Shown: positions 32,497 through 41,817, numbered from the stretch's first letter. The stretch is 64,000 nucleotides of DNA from Salinicola halimionae (GCF_003206065.1 NZ_PZJQ01000005.1:271559-335558); one strand, 5' to 3'. Made by a program: numbers and translations. Notes: generated by a model from the sequence alone, not told the origin.

Positions 32497-33657
32497 TTAT
32501 TCGTCGTTGGCAGCTTGAGCAGGAAGCAAGGTGGCGTTGTCTTGACCCAGGCGCGGGGGCGGGGAAGCAACGCGGGGTGCCTGGCCGTCGAAGCGGTAAC
32601 CGCCGCTGACCACTTCCAGTGGCCGGCCGATCTCGGCACTGTCGAACCGCTCGATCAGACCGCGATCGCGAACCTGCGGGTGTGCCAAGGCTTCCGCGAC
32701 GCTGTAGACGGGCCCTGCAGGAACTCCGGCCTCCACCAGTCTGGGCCACCAGTACTCGGTGGTTTCGCGTTGCAAAGCCGCTTCGATGCAGTCGCTGAGC
32801 GCCTGGCGGTTATCCAGACGTGCCTGACGTTGGACGAAGCGCGGGTCCTCCACCCATTCCGGATGCTCCATCAGGCGACAGATCGCCTCGAACTGCTCCT
32901 GCTTGTTGGCGGCGATATTGATCAGCCCGTCAGCAGTGGCGAACGTGCCGGAAGGGCTGGCCGTGACGTTGTCGTTGCCCATCGGCTGGGGCGGTTTATC
33001 GGCGATCAGCAGGTTGGACACGGCCCAGCCCATGGTGGCGAGCACGGATTCGAGCATCGAAATGTCGATGAAATGCGCCTTGCGCGGTCGCTCGGCCAGG
33101 GCGGCATTGATCGCCATGGCCGCCGTCAGACCGCCAACCGTATCCGCCAGCGGGTAGCCGACTCGATACGGTGCGTTCTCCGGCGAGCCGGTAATACTCA
33201 TCACGCCTGCCATGCCCTGAATGATCTGGTCGTAGGCCGGGTAGTTGGCCAGCGGACCGTCCTGGCCGAAGCCCGAAATGGCGCAATAGACCAGCTCGGG
33301 GTTCGTCTGGCGCAGTGTCTCGAAGCCTAGGTCCAGGCGTTGCATGACGCCGGGCCGGAAATTTTCGACCACGACATCGGCACTCGCGACCAGCTCGAGG
33401 AAGGCCTCGCGATCGTCAGCCTGCTTGAAATCCAGTGTCACCGAACGCTTGCCGGCATTCTGGGCGAGAAAAGAGACGCCCATCAGATCGCGGTTGAGCG
33501 CCGGGTCTGCGCCGAGCTGGCGGGCAAGATCGCCACCCTGGGGTCGCTCGACCTTGATCACCTCGGCACCGAGATGGGCCAGCTGATGACAGCAGAACGG
33601 GCCGGCCAGCACATTGGTCAGATCGAGTACCCGGTAACCGCTTAACGGCGATGACAT
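32497..33657 (-). CDS. CaiB/BaiF family CoA-transferase
   Basis: A 386-residue class III CoA-transferase. The conserved start PLSGYRVLDLTNVLAGPFCCHQLAHLGAEVIKVERP includes the family core, and the catalytic Asp lies near SFLAQNAGKRSVTLDFK. Two adjacent ATG codons exist; 33657 is chosen because it lies 4-5 nt from AGGAGGA. It forms an operon with the citrate synthase-like gene and faces a divergent IclR gene. The acid activated is not identifiable from sequence. Confidence 0.93.
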   Translation of the reverse strand: MSSPLSGYRVLDLTNVLAGPFCCHQLAHLGAEVIKVERPQGGDLARQLGADPALNRDLMGVSFLAQNAGKRSVTLDFKQADDREAFLELVASADVVVENFRPGVMQRLDLGFETLRQTNPELVYCAISGFGQDGPLANYPAYDQIIQGMAGVMSITGSPENAPYRVGYPLADTVGGLTAAMAINAALAERPRKAHFIDISMLESVLATMGWAVSNLLIADKPPQPMGNDNVTASPSGTFATADGLINIAANKQEQFEAICRLMEHPEWVEDPRFVQRQARLDNRQALSDCIEAALQRETTEYWWPRLVEAGVPAGPVYSVAEALAHPQVRDRGLIERFDSAEIGRPLEVVSGGYRFDGQAPRVASPPPRLGQDNATLLPAQAANDE

Positions 33658-33790
33658 CATTCCTCCTGATGAAACGAATTCTTTCAGAGAGAATATGGCC
33701 GGCTCGAGCGAGTTGCAATACCGTTTTGTCTGTCGCAACATTCGCCATTAGTCCAATCCATGACAGTCAATGATCTTAAAGGAGCGTCCT

Positions 33791-34456
33791 ATGGCCCAAC
33801 GGCGCGTCGAGGCCGTCGAGCGAGCGCTGACTCTTCTCGAGGCGTTCTCCCAGGAGCGACGGGAGTTTTCATTGACCGAGCTGGCCAATGCCACGGGTTT
33901 TTACAAGAGCACCATCCTGCGACTGATGTCGTCGCTGGAGCATTTCGGCTACGTCACCCGAGACGAACGCGGCATCTACCGGGTTGGGCCGGCGGTGTCG
34001 CGCCTGGCGCCGTTGGCGGGGGACGGACCACAGCTCGAGAACCTGGTTCGGCCGATTTTGGAGTCACTGCGTGATGCCAGCGAGGAGACCGCTTCCTTCT
34101 ATGTGCGAGACGGCGATCACCGCATCTGTCGTCTGCGCGAGAACGGGCGCCTGGAAGTACGACACCACCTCGAAGAAGGCGTAAGACTGCCGCTGGGGCG
34201 TGGCGCGGCGGGTCGAGTGCTCAATTACGAAACGCCCAGGGGCCAGGTCGCGGTATCGAGCGGCGAGCGGCAGGCCGGACTCTCGGCGGCGGCGATCGGT
34301 ATCTACAACGGCGAAGGGGAATTGATGGGCGCCCTGGCGCTGTCCGGTCCCAGCGAGCGGTTCACGACGGCAGTCAAGGATCGTCATACGCCTTTGCTGA
34401 TCCAGTACGCGCCACGTCTCGAGCGCCAATGGCCCCGTGCACTCCGGGCCACCTGA
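33791..34456 (+). CDS. IclR family transcriptional regulator
   Basis: A 221-residue regulator with an N-terminal winged helix (ALTLLEAFSQERREFSLTELANATGFYKSTILRLMSSLEHFGYV) and a C-terminal effector domain (LRDASEETASFYVRDGDHRICRL, GAAGRVL). The start ATG 33791 has GGAG eight bases upstream. It is divergent from the CoA-transferase operon and probably regulates it. GTTGC and GCAAC repeats lie in the spacer at 33712-33716 and 33735-33739, a weak palindrome. Confidence 0.93.
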   Translation: MAQRRVEAVERALTLLEAFSQERREFSLTELANATGFYKSTILRLMSSLEHFGYVTRDERGIYRVGPAVSRLAPLAGDGPQLENLVRPILESLRDASEETASFYVRDGDHRICRLRENGRLEVRHHLEEGVRLPLGRGAAGRVLNYETPRGQVAVSSGERQAGLSAAAIGIYNGEGELMGALALSGPSERFTTAVKDRHTPLLIQYAPRLERQWPRALRAT

Positions 34457-34530
34457 CGGTCGTTGCATCGACAGCCCGTGACGAAAGCCCGTAGGCTCAA
34501 GAGAGACGGGAATGGATCGAGTGAGCAAGA

Positions 34531-34564
34531 ACAACGGCTGACTCGCTGGTGAGCCAGCCGTTGT
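34531..34564. terminator. Terminator hairpin between iclR and tctC-like genes
   Basis: ACAACGGCTG (34531-34540) pairs with CAGCCGTTGT (34555-34564), extended by CTC/GAG. It lies 12 bp past the tctC-like stop and could serve both convergent genes. Confidence 0.7.
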
Positions 34565-34576
34565 CACTGGCGGATC

Positions 34577-35569
34577 TTACTGAATCAGGCCGACTTCCTT
34601 GGAGATCGTTTCGATATCGGCGATCTGCTGATGGACGTAGTCCTTGAAAGCGTCACCACTGCGATCGAACGGAATCAGCCCGTTCTGCTGCATGACATCC
34701 TTCCACTCCTGGCTTTCATAGACCTTATGCAGGGCATCTTCCCACCAGGCGACATCTTCCTCAGAGAGTTTCGGCGGCAGGTAGAATCCGCGCCAGTTAA
34801 TGCCTTCAACATCGACTCCCTGTTCCTTGGCAGTGGGGAAATCGCTGAGTGCGCCGGGTAGGCGGCCATCGGCGAGAACCGCAAGAACGCGTAGATCGCC
34901 GGATTCGACGAATCCCAGAATCTCCGACGCATCGCCTGAGAAGGCGTCGATATGGCCACCGACGACCTGCGTCATCGCCTCGCCGCCGCCGTCGAACGGC
35001 AAATACTTGATCTTGTTCAACGGTTTGATGTCATCGGCGCGCGCCATCATCAATACTTTTAGATGGTCCCATCCGCCGCTGGCGCTGCCACCGGCAAAGC
35101 TCACGCTGGAGGGCTTCTGCTCCATCGCGTCCAGCAGTTCCTCGAGGGTCTGGTAGGGTGAGTCCTTGCTTACCGCGATCACGCCATAGTCGGCGCCGAC
35201 GGTGCCGGCCCAGTTGACCATGTCGGCGTCCATGCCGGGAAATTGATGCTGGGCCAGGCGAGTGGTGGTCGACGTCGACGCCGAGACGATGACGTCGTTC
35301 TGGCCGGCTCGCTTGGTTACCACGTGGGAGAACGCCACCCCACCGCTGGCGCCCGGCATATTGGTAGTCTGGACGCTACCGTCGATGGCGCCGATCTCGC
35401 TCAGCACCTGACCCACGCTGCGGCAGGTAAAATCCCAGCCGCCGCCGGGATTGGCGGGCGCGATGCAGTCGATCTTTCCGTCCGGGCCGGCTGCCTGGGT
35501 AATCAGAGGCAGTGCCGTCAACGAGAGCGCCACACATAGCGCGGCGGATTTGAGGGGCGTGAATTTCAT
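34577..35569 (-). CDS. TctC/Bug family tripartite tricarboxylate transporter binding protein
   Basis: A 330-residue periplasmic protein with signal peptide (residues 1 to about 26, LITQAAG). DCIAPANPGGGWDFTCRSVGQVL is the ligand-binding start of the Bug family, which bind carboxylates such as citrate. The membrane components (TctA and TctB) are not in the window. The gene shares its neighbourhood with a CoA-transferase, a citryl-CoA lyase-like enzyme and an IclR regulator, so it probably captures the acid these enzymes use, but that is inference. Confidence 0.92.
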   Translation of the reverse strand: MKFTPLKSAALCVALSLTALPLITQAAGPDGKIDCIAPANPGGGWDFTCRSVGQVLSEIGAIDGSVQTTNMPGASGGVAFSHVVTKRAGQNDVIVSASTSTTTRLAQHQFPGMDADMVNWAGTVGADYGVIAVSKDSPYQTLEELLDAMEQKPSSVSFAGGSASGGWDHLKVLMMARADDIKPLNKIKYLPFDGGGEAMTQVVGGHIDAFSGDASEILGFVESGDLRVLAVLADGRLPGALSDFPTAKEQGVDVEGINWRGFYLPPKLSEEDVAWWEDALHKVYESQEWKDVMQQNGLIPFDRSGDAFKDYVHQQIADIETISKEVGLIQ

Positions 35570-35901
35570 GGCGTCTCCATTATTCTCTTTTGTAGAACCG
35601 GTTCCGACAGTGGAAATTAAGACTGTCCGTATGCCGGGTCAATCTCGAGACTATGAATTGCGACTAAAGAATATTGTCTGAAGCTATAATGTTCTTTCAG
35701 GTAGAACTTTGCCGGCCGAGGAGACGCCGGCAATCGTCAAGACAGGTGATATCTAACGGCGATATCGGCGGCCCAGGTTTTATCTCCGAAGAGGAAGCGT
35801 CAAACTAGTCAGGCGTGTGGCCTAGGGTCAGAAGAGCTGGCGCTAGCTCAGTGTTTTAATGAGAACGCTGTGCCATCCCTTTTTCAGCGAGACTGTGTTT
35901 T
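35570..35901. other. 332-bp spacer without a gene
   Basis: This spacer holds the promoters of the tctC-like and rluF genes. Inverted GTTCT/AGAAC around 35690-35708 makes a small hairpin. Nothing else was recognised. Confidence 0.5.
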
Positions 35902-37014
35902 ATGGCGTTACGACAATCGACCCGTATCAACAAGTACATCAGCGAAAGTGGGATGTGCTCTCGCCGTGAAGCCGATCGCTTCGTGGAGCAAGGCAACGTG
36001 TGGATCAACGGTCGCCGTGCCACCACCGGTGACCAGGTGGTAGCTGGCGATCGGGTCAAGGTCAACGGCCAGGATATCGAGCCTCAGGAAGAGGAAGATC
36101 TGATCCTGATCGCGTTGAACAAGCCGGTGGGGATCGTCAGCACGACCGAATCCAGCGAGAAGGACAATATCGTCGAATTCGTCAAACACGGGGCGCGTAT
36201 TTTCCCCATCGGGCGACTCGATAAGGACTCCCAGGGGCTGATTTTTTTGACCAACAACGGCGATCTGGTCAACAAGATCCTGCGCGCCAACAACCATCAT
36301 GAAAAAGAGTATCAGGTGACGGTGAACAAGCCGGTCACCGACGAGTTCGTCGATGGCATGCAGCGTGGCGTGCCGATACTGGGCAAGGTGACGAAGCGCT
36401 GTCAGATGCACAAAGAGTCGACGTTCGTATTCACCATTACCCTGGTTCAGGGGCTCAACCGCCAGATACGCCGGATGTGTGAATATTTCGGCTACGAAGT
36501 CACCCAACTGGTGCGTACCCGGATCATGAACGTCTCGCTCAAGGGGTTGGCGCTTGGCGACTGGCGGGATCTCACCCCGAAAGAGATCGACACCATTGTT
36601 GCGTTGACGGAAAGCTCTGACGCCGCGCCGGAGAAGAGGCGGTCCGCCAAACCCAACTCCGGCTCTCGCTCGGGTGCCGGCAAGGCAAAATCGCCGGTCT
36701 CCAAAGCCCGCCAGAAATCAGCGCAACCTGGTGCCAGAACCGGTGCAAAAGCGAATTCAGGGGCAGGGGCCAAAACCGGCGGCAAAGCCGCCGCATCCAA
36801 GCCCCATCCCAGAGGCAAGAACGCCGCCAACGGCAAAGGGCGGCCCGGCCCCAAGAACGGTGCTGCGGGCAAGCCACATCCCAAAGCCAAAGCGTCCAGC
36901 GCGGGGAAACCTGGCGCGAAAGGCAAGGCGAGCGTCAAACCCGCCGGCAAGAACCGTTCAGGCAAGCCGGGCCCCGGCAGTCGTGCCAGGAACGCGCCTT
37001 CCAAGAAGCGTTAG
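35902..37014 (+). CDS. rluF: 23S rRNA pseudouridine synthase RluF
   Basis: A 370-residue protein. Residues about 7-50 form an S4 RNA-binding domain and 65-236 the pseudouridine synthase domain with the catalytic Asp in [20 protein letters not shown]. The family is RluF, which modifies U2604 of 23S rRNA. Residues 237-370 form a long Lys, Pro, Gly and Ala-rich tail absent from E. coli RluF. The tail is disordered and positively charged and may help rRNA binding. The gene is monocistronic and convergent with glcG. Confidence 0.93.
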   Translation: MALRQSTRINKYISESGMCSRREADRFVEQGNVWINGRRATTGDQVVAGDRVKVNGQDIEPQEEEDLILIALNKPVGIVSTTESSEKDNIVEFVKHGARIFPIGRLDKDSQGLIFLTNNGDLVNKILRANNHHEKEYQVTVNKPVTDEFVDGMQRGVPILGKVTKRCQMHKESTFVFTITLVQGLNRQIRRMCEYFGYEVTQLVRTRIMNVSLKGLALGDWRDLTPKEIDTIVALTESSDAAPEKRRSAKPNSGSRSGAGKAKSPVSKARQKSAQPGARTGAKANSGAGAKTGGKAAASKPHPRGKNAANGKGRPGPKNGAAGKPHPKAKASSAGKPGAKGKASVKPAGKNRSGKPGPGSRARNAPSKKR

Positions 37015-37062
37015 CAAACGATCCCGTCAGGACGCGCCAGGCGATAGTTTCAGGCGATGGTT

Positions 37063-37464
37063 TTAACTAATGGCTTTCACGCCAGCCTTGGCGACCTGAA
37101 CGTCCTGGTCCGGCTTGACCCCGGAAACGCCGACACTGCCGATCACGTGACCGTCTTGAACCACCGGCACCCCGCCGGCCAGCAGCGCGGTCATCGGTGC
37201 AGTCACGAAGGCGGTACGCCCATTATTGATCATATCCTCGAACACCTGAGTTTCCTTGCGGCCGATCGAGGCGTTGCGTGCCTTTTCGGTGGCCACGCCA
37301 GCGCTGAATGGGGCGGCGCCATTCATGCGGCGCAGGCCGAGCAGATGGCCGCCGTCATCGGCGACGGCGATGGTGACCGCCCAGCCCTGTGCTTCGGCTT
37401 CGGTCTGCGCGGCATCCAGAATGGCATTGACGTCGTTGAGTTCGAGTGCGGATTTAGTGAGCAT
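37063..37464 (-). CDS. glcG: GlcG/HbpS family heme-binding protein
   Basis: A 133-residue protein of the GlcG/HbpS family. MLTKSALELNDVNAILDAAQTEAEAQGWAVTIAVADDGGHLLGLRRM is the typical N-terminal half, and GVPVVQDGHVIGSVGVSG the C-terminal half. In E. coli it is the last gene of the glycolate locus, and its biochemical role is unclear; heme binding is seen in relatives. It follows glcF on the same strand, 106 bp away, with an array of short repeats between the genes. Confidence 0.92.
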   Translation of the reverse strand: MLTKSALELNDVNAILDAAQTEAEAQGWAVTIAVADDGGHLLGLRRMNGAAPFSAGVATEKARNASIGRKETQVFEDMINNGRTAFVTAPMTALLAGGVPVVQDGHVIGSVGVSGVKPDQDVQVAKAGVKAIS

Positions 37465-37473
37465 CGGTCGTCC

Positions 37474-37588
37474 TTTCGAGAGAGAAGTGCGTTTCGAGAG
37501 AGTGCGTTACGGGTTACCGAAAGCCGGTCGCCCTGAGTCAGCTTGGGCCTGAATCAGCCCATTCTTGAATCAATCTGTCCTTGAATCA
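37474..37588 (-). repeat. Two short tandem repeat arrays between glcG and glcF
   Basis: TTTCGAGAGAG occurs twice (37474-37484 and 37492-37502, 18 bp apart). CCTGAGTCA, CCTGAATCA, CTTGAATCA and CTTGAATCA occur at 37532, 37548, 37564 and 37580 with an exact 16-bp period. The second array runs into the 3' end of glcF and forms its last codons. Confidence 0.75.
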
Positions 37589-38865
37589 TTGGCTTCCAGG
37601 CATTCATCCACCAGTTCGATCCAGTGACGGACCGGTGTCCGACCGGCGCCGTTGAGATGACTCTGGCAGCCGATATTGGCGGTGACGATGGTGTCCGGCG
37701 CTTGCGCTTCCAGCGCGTCCATCTTGTTGTCGCGCAGGCGCTTGGCCAGCGTCGGTTGCGTGATCGAATAGGTTCCGGCGGAACCGCAGCAGAGATGACC
37801 ATCCTGCACGGGCGCAAGCGCGAATCCCAGCCGCGTGAGAACCGTTTCGACGGCACCGCCCAGTTTCTGCGCGTGCTGTAGCGTACACGGACAGTGAAAT
37901 GCCAGACGCGTCGCGGGATGACGCGCCCCTAACGCTTCCAGATCTTCTTCCCGCAGCACTTCCACCAGATCCTTGGCCAGCTCGCTGACCCGCTTTGCCT
38001 TGATCGCATATTCGGGGTCGTCGGCCAGCATCTCGCCGTACTCCTTGACGAAGGCGCCGCAGCCGCTGGCGGTCTGGACGATCGCTTCCACCCCGTCGGC
38101 GTCCGTCTCCGCTGCTCCCTTTCTCTCGATCATGGGCCACCAGGCATCGATATTGGCGCGCATGCGCTCGCGTCCGGCCTCCTGAGCATTGAGGTGGAAG
38201 TCGATGGCGCCGCAGCAACCGGCTTCCTGGGCAGGTCGCACCCCGATGCCGAGCCGGTCGAGTACCCGGGTCGTGGCATCGTTGGTATTGGGTGCCAGGC
38301 TCGGCTGTACGCAGCCTTCCAGAATCAGCATCTGGCGAGCGTGTGTGGCGGGATCGGGGCGTTTTCGCTGACGAGTTTGGGGGGGCGGCTGGCGTGCGGG
38401 AATCTTGTCATGCAGATCGTGCGGTGCCAGCGGACGAAATGTCTGGCCCAGAGCCAGCAGAGTCTTGAATCGCTTGGGTTCGGGGAGCATGGCGCGCAGG
38501 CCGAATCGAAGCGCGCGATCCCCCGGACTGCGACCAACCCGACGCTCGATTTCGGCACGACCGATATCCAGCAGCTTGTGATATTCGACCCCTGAAGGGC
38601 AGGTGGTCTCGCAGCTGCGACAGCTCAGACAACGGTCGAGATGCAGCTGCGTTTCCTGGGTGACCTGCGTATCGCCGTCTTCGCTCTCCAGCAGCTCCTT
38701 GATCAGATAGATACGCCCTCGAGGGCCATCGCGTTCGTCGCCCAGCAGTTGATAGGTCGGACAAGTGGCGTTGCAGAAACCGCAATGCACGCAGGTGCGC
38801 AGAATGCGATCGGCCTCGACGATATGCGGCTTCGCACGAGCGGCGTCGGAAAAATGGGTCTGCAT
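37570..38865 (-). CDS. glcF: Glycolate oxidase iron-sulfur subunit
   Basis: A 431-residue protein with two [4Fe-4S] motifs: C25, C28, C31, C35 (CVHCGFCNATCP) and C79, C82, C85, C89 (CLSCRSCETTCP). The C-terminal half contains two CCG-type domains (GCCGAIDFH and CGSAGTY). It is the third structural subunit of glycolate oxidase and passes electrons to the membrane quinone pool. The start ATG 38865 has AGGAG upstream. The C-terminus (NDSRTD) comes from a tandem repeat that continues downstream. Confidence 0.95.
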   Translation of the reverse strand: MQTHFSDAARAKPHIVEADRILRTCVHCGFCNATCPTYQLLGDERDGPRGRIYLIKELLESEDGDTQVTQETQLHLDRCLSCRSCETTCPSGVEYHKLLDIGRAEIERRVGRSPGDRALRFGLRAMLPEPKRFKTLLALGQTFRPLAPHDLHDKIPARQPPPQTRQRKRPDPATHARQMLILEGCVQPSLAPNTNDATTRVLDRLGIGVRPAQEAGCCGAIDFHLNAQEAGRERMRANIDAWWPMIERKGAAETDADGVEAIVQTASGCGAFVKEYGEMLADDPEYAIKAKRVSELAKDLVEVLREEDLEALGARHPATRLAFHCPCTLQHAQKLGGAVETVLTRLGFALAPVQDGHLCCGSAGTYSITQPTLAKRLRDNKMDALEAQAPDTIVTANIGCQSHLNGAGRTPVRHWIELVDECLEANDSRTD

Positions 38866-38922
38866 GATGACTCCTTGCCACATGACGTTGGAACGGCTTG
38901 CCACTGTGGGCATCGAGACGGC

Positions 38923-40122
38923 TTACCACTCGGCGTAGAGCCGGCCGGGGTTGAAAATCGCCTGGGGATCGAGCCGCTGCTTGAGCTGACGGTGATATTT
39001 GTCCAGTACCGGCGTCAGCGGCGTGAAGGGCGAATCTCCGTTGGCGTTCGGCGTAAAACGCGTGGCATGGCCGCCAGCTGCAATCGCCACTTCTTTGATA
39101 TGGGTATCGCTTTCCGAACCGCTTTGTTCAGGGCCTTTTTCTTCAGAGTCTATTTCGTCAGAGCTCCGCAGCCAGCGCTGGGCACCGCCCCAGTCGATGA
39201 ACCAGTCGCCTTCTAGAGCCGGCGTGCGCGCCAGTGTTGGCAGCGATAGTCGCCACAGGGTCCGTCCGGTAGAGGTATCGAAAGCGCCATCGAAGAAGGG
39301 CAGGCGCTGCTCGCGTAGCTGCTCCCAGAACAGTGGGTCTTCCGATTCACCACCAAGCCGCTGACGTGTGGCCGATACCGAGCCTTCACCGCCTTCGAGA
39401 CGCACGTGCAGTGCCGTTCCATCATGGGCGGCACCAGTGATCGGTAAAGGCTCGCGCCCCCAGACCGTCAGTCGATCGAACGCTTCGGTCAGCGGCAGTT
39501 CGAGTCGCAGGCAAGCGTGCGCGTGAGGGATGGGCAGCACCTTGAACGAGATCTCGGTCAGTACGCCGAGGGTGCCCTGGGCGCCGACCATCAGGCGGGA
39601 GAGATCGTAGCCGGCGACGTTTTTCATCACTTCGCCGCCGAAACGCAGATGCTTGCCCTCGAAGGTGATGACGCGCACACCCAGCACGAAATCGCGAACC
39701 GCGCCGACCCAAGGGCGACGCGGGCCAGAGAGTCCGGCGGCGACCATGCCGCCGACCGTGGCATTGGCGCCAAAATGCGGCGGCTCGAAAGCCAGACGTT
39801 GGCCATTATCGGCGAGCGTCCGTTCGAGATCGCGCAGCCGAGTGCCGGCGCGCACGGTCGCCACCAGTTCCACCGGATCGTAGTGGACGATACCGTGATG
39901 ACCGGTGGTGGAGAGCGACTGCGCGGCGTCGACGCGGCGACCGTAGAACGCCTTGGTGTCACCGCCGACGATACGCAGCGTGGCCCGCTCGGCATGGGCA
40001 CGTGCCACCTGTTCGCACAGTGCTGTGCTGTCATCGTTGCCTGCCGCCGGCCCGCTCGAGACAGTAGCGCCAGGCTCGCCCGGCAGGGTGTATTCCGGCT
40101 GCTGATCCTGTAGATGAGTCAT
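38923..40122 (-). CDS. glcE: Glycolate oxidase FAD-binding subunit
   Basis: A 399-residue FAD-linked oxidase domain protein. Conserved pieces include VGGDTKAFYGRR, HFGANATVGGMVAAGLSGPRRPWVGAVRDFVLGVRVI and the terminal IFNPGRLYAEW. An acidic insertion (EIDSEEKGPEQSGSESD) is a lineage-specific loop. An in-frame start at 40152 is also possible; 40122 is preferred because AGGGAA lies nearby. The frame stays open up to 40800, but that part overlaps glcD and is not coding. The gene lies between glcD and glcF. Confidence 0.92.
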   Translation of the reverse strand: MTHLQDQQPEYTLPGEPGATVSSGPAAGNDDSTALCEQVARAHAERATLRIVGGDTKAFYGRRVDAAQSLSTTGHHGIVHYDPVELVATVRAGTRLRDLERTLADNGQRLAFEPPHFGANATVGGMVAAGLSGPRRPWVGAVRDFVLGVRVITFEGKHLRFGGEVMKNVAGYDLSRLMVGAQGTLGVLTEISFKVLPIPHAHACLRLELPLTEAFDRLTVWGREPLPITGAAHDGTALHVRLEGGEGSVSATRQRLGGESEDPLFWEQLREQRLPFFDGAFDTSTGRTLWRLSLPTLARTPALEGDWFIDWGGAQRWLRSSDEIDSEEKGPEQSGSESDTHIKEVAIAAGGHATRFTPNANGDSPFTPLTPVLDKYHRQLKQRLDPQAIFNPGRLYAEW

Positions 40123-40175
40123 GGGCGTGATTCCCTGTGTCTTGATCGGCATGGCGCTATGCCCTGTGACAACGC

Positions 40176-41675
40176 TTAAAATCTTGGCAGCTCGGGATGC
40201 GGCAGCTCGCCGTGATGCACGTGCATGGCACCGAACTCGGCGCATCGCGCCAGCGTCGGAATATTCTTGCCGGGATTGAGCAGCCGGCGCTCGTCGAAGG
40301 CCGATTTCACCGCGTGGAACAGGGTGATCTCGTCGGCGGCGAACTGGGTGCACATTTGATTGAGCTTCTCGCGGCCAACGCCATGCTCGCCGGTGATGGT
40401 GCCGCCGGCCTCCACGCACAGCTCGAGAATCTTGCCGCCGAGCGCCTCGGTGGCTTCGAGCTCGCCCGACTGGTTGGCATCGAACAGAATCAATGGATGC
40501 AGATTGCCGTCGCCGGCATGGAAGACATTGGCGACCCGCAGCCCGTAATGAGCGGAGAGATCGTTGATGCCCTTGAGCACACGCGGTAGCTCGCGCCGGG
40601 GAATGGTGCCATCGATGCAGTAATAGTCCGGCGACATACGGCCCACGGCCGGGAAGGCTGCCTTGCGGCCGGCCCAGAACAGCTGGCGCTCGGCGTCGTC
40701 TCGAGCGAGCTGGATCTGGGTGGCACCGGCCGCTTCGAGCAGATCTCGAACCCGCTCGCAGTCGGCGCGCACGTCGGCCTCGACGCCATCCAGCTCGCAC
40801 AGCAGGATCGCCTGGGCCTCGACCGGATAGCCGGCGTGGATGAAGTCCTCGGCGGCACGAATCGCCAGGTTGTCCATCATCTCGAGGCCGCCGGGAATGC
40901 AGCCGGCGGCAATGATGTCGCCTACCGCCTTGCCGGCGAGTTCGACGTCGTCGAAGCAGGCCATCAATACCTTGGCGACTTCCGGCTTCGGCAGCAGGCG
41001 CACCGTGACTTCGGTGATCACGCCGAGCATGCCCTCGGATCCCATGAACAGTGCCAGCAAATCGAAACCCGGGGTGTCCAGCGACTCGCCGCCGAGCGTC
41101 ATGCGTTCGCCCTCGATGGTGACGATATCCACGCTCAGCACATTGTGAACGGTGAGCCCGTATTTCAGGCAGTGCACGCCGCCCGCGTTCTCGGCGACAT
41201 TGCCGCCGATCGAGCAGGCGATCTGCGAAGAGGGATCGGGCGCGTAATAGAGCCCGAACGGCGCCGCCGCCTCGCTGATCGCCAGATTACGCACTCCTGG
41301 CTGCACGCGGGCGAGGCGAGCATCGGCGTCAAGGCTCAGGATCTTGTTGAAGCGTGACATCACCAGCAGCACGCCCTTCTCCAGTGGCAGAGCGCCACCG
41401 GAGAGGCCGGTGCCGGCGCCACGCGTCACTACGGGCACCGCATGTTCGTAGCAGACCCGCATCAGGGCCTCGACCTCGGCCAGCGTCGTGGGCATGGCCA
41501 CCAGCATCGGCAGCACGCGATAGGCCGACAATCCGTCGCATTCGAAAGGGCGCAGGTCTTCCTCCCGATCAAGCAGCGTCAACTGGGGGGCGACCGCCAG
41601 AACGGCCGCCATCAACGCCGACTTGTCGACGTTGGCGATGTCGCCATCGATGCGCTCGTCGTAAAGCAGTTCCAT
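40176..41675 (-). CDS. glcD: Glycolate oxidase catalytic subunit
   Basis: A 499-residue FAD-dependent enzyme that oxidises glycolate to glyoxylate. The PCMH-type FAD domain shows RGAGTGLSGGALP (residues 85-97), and the C-terminal region has GEHGVGREKLNQM, the signature of the GlcD/D-lactate dehydrogenase group. It is the first gene of glcDEFG on the minus strand. A TGGTCAGACCA operator-like site and a second palindrome lie in the spacer upstream. Confidence 0.95.
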   Translation of the reverse strand: MELLYDERIDGDIANVDKSALMAAVLAVAPQLTLLDREEDLRPFECDGLSAYRVLPMLVAMPTTLAEVEALMRVCYEHAVPVVTRGAGTGLSGGALPLEKGVLLVMSRFNKILSLDADARLARVQPGVRNLAISEAAAPFGLYYAPDPSSQIACSIGGNVAENAGGVHCLKYGLTVHNVLSVDIVTIEGERMTLGGESLDTPGFDLLALFMGSEGMLGVITEVTVRLLPKPEVAKVLMACFDDVELAGKAVGDIIAAGCIPGGLEMMDNLAIRAAEDFIHAGYPVEAQAILLCELDGVEADVRADCERVRDLLEAAGATQIQLARDDAERQLFWAGRKAAFPAVGRMSPDYYCIDGTIPRRELPRVLKGINDLSAHYGLRVANVFHAGDGNLHPLILFDANQSGELEATEALGGKILELCVEAGGTITGEHGVGREKLNQMCTQFAADEITLFHAVKSAFDERRLLNPGKNIPTLARCAEFGAMHVHHGELPHPELPRF

Positions 41676-41727
41676 GACATCTCCTGGGGCCGGTCGGCGT
41701 CAGGCACGGTTCAGAAAAAGTGAGGTT

Positions 41728-41746
41728 TGTGGAAGGACTTTCCACA
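41728..41746. promoter_or_regulatory. Palindrome in the glcD promoter region
   Basis: TGTGGAA and TTCCACA are perfect 7-bp inverted arms with a 5-bp spacer, about 53 bp upstream of glcD. A further half-site TGTGGAAGG lies at 41765-41773. It looks like an operator for an unknown dimeric regulator. Confidence 0.6.
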
Positions 41747-41817
41747 TTGTCGATGCCGTCATTCTGTGGAAGGTCGCCGTCGAGGGCTATTAGCCAAAAG
41801 CCCAACGATCTGGAAAG

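Noticed and set aside
32483-32749. Upstream extension of the citrate synthase-like frame
   Set aside because: It overlaps the CoA-transferase 3' end in another frame and has no similarity to the family.
33712-33739. IclR operator GTTGC-N18-GCAAC
   Set aside because: Five-base arms with a wide gap are too weak to call; mentioned only in the iclR entry.
40123-40800. Upstream extension of the glcE reading frame
   Set aside because: It runs through the 3' third of glcD in another frame. GlcD matches its family in that stretch, while the extension is Arg-rich with no family resemblance.
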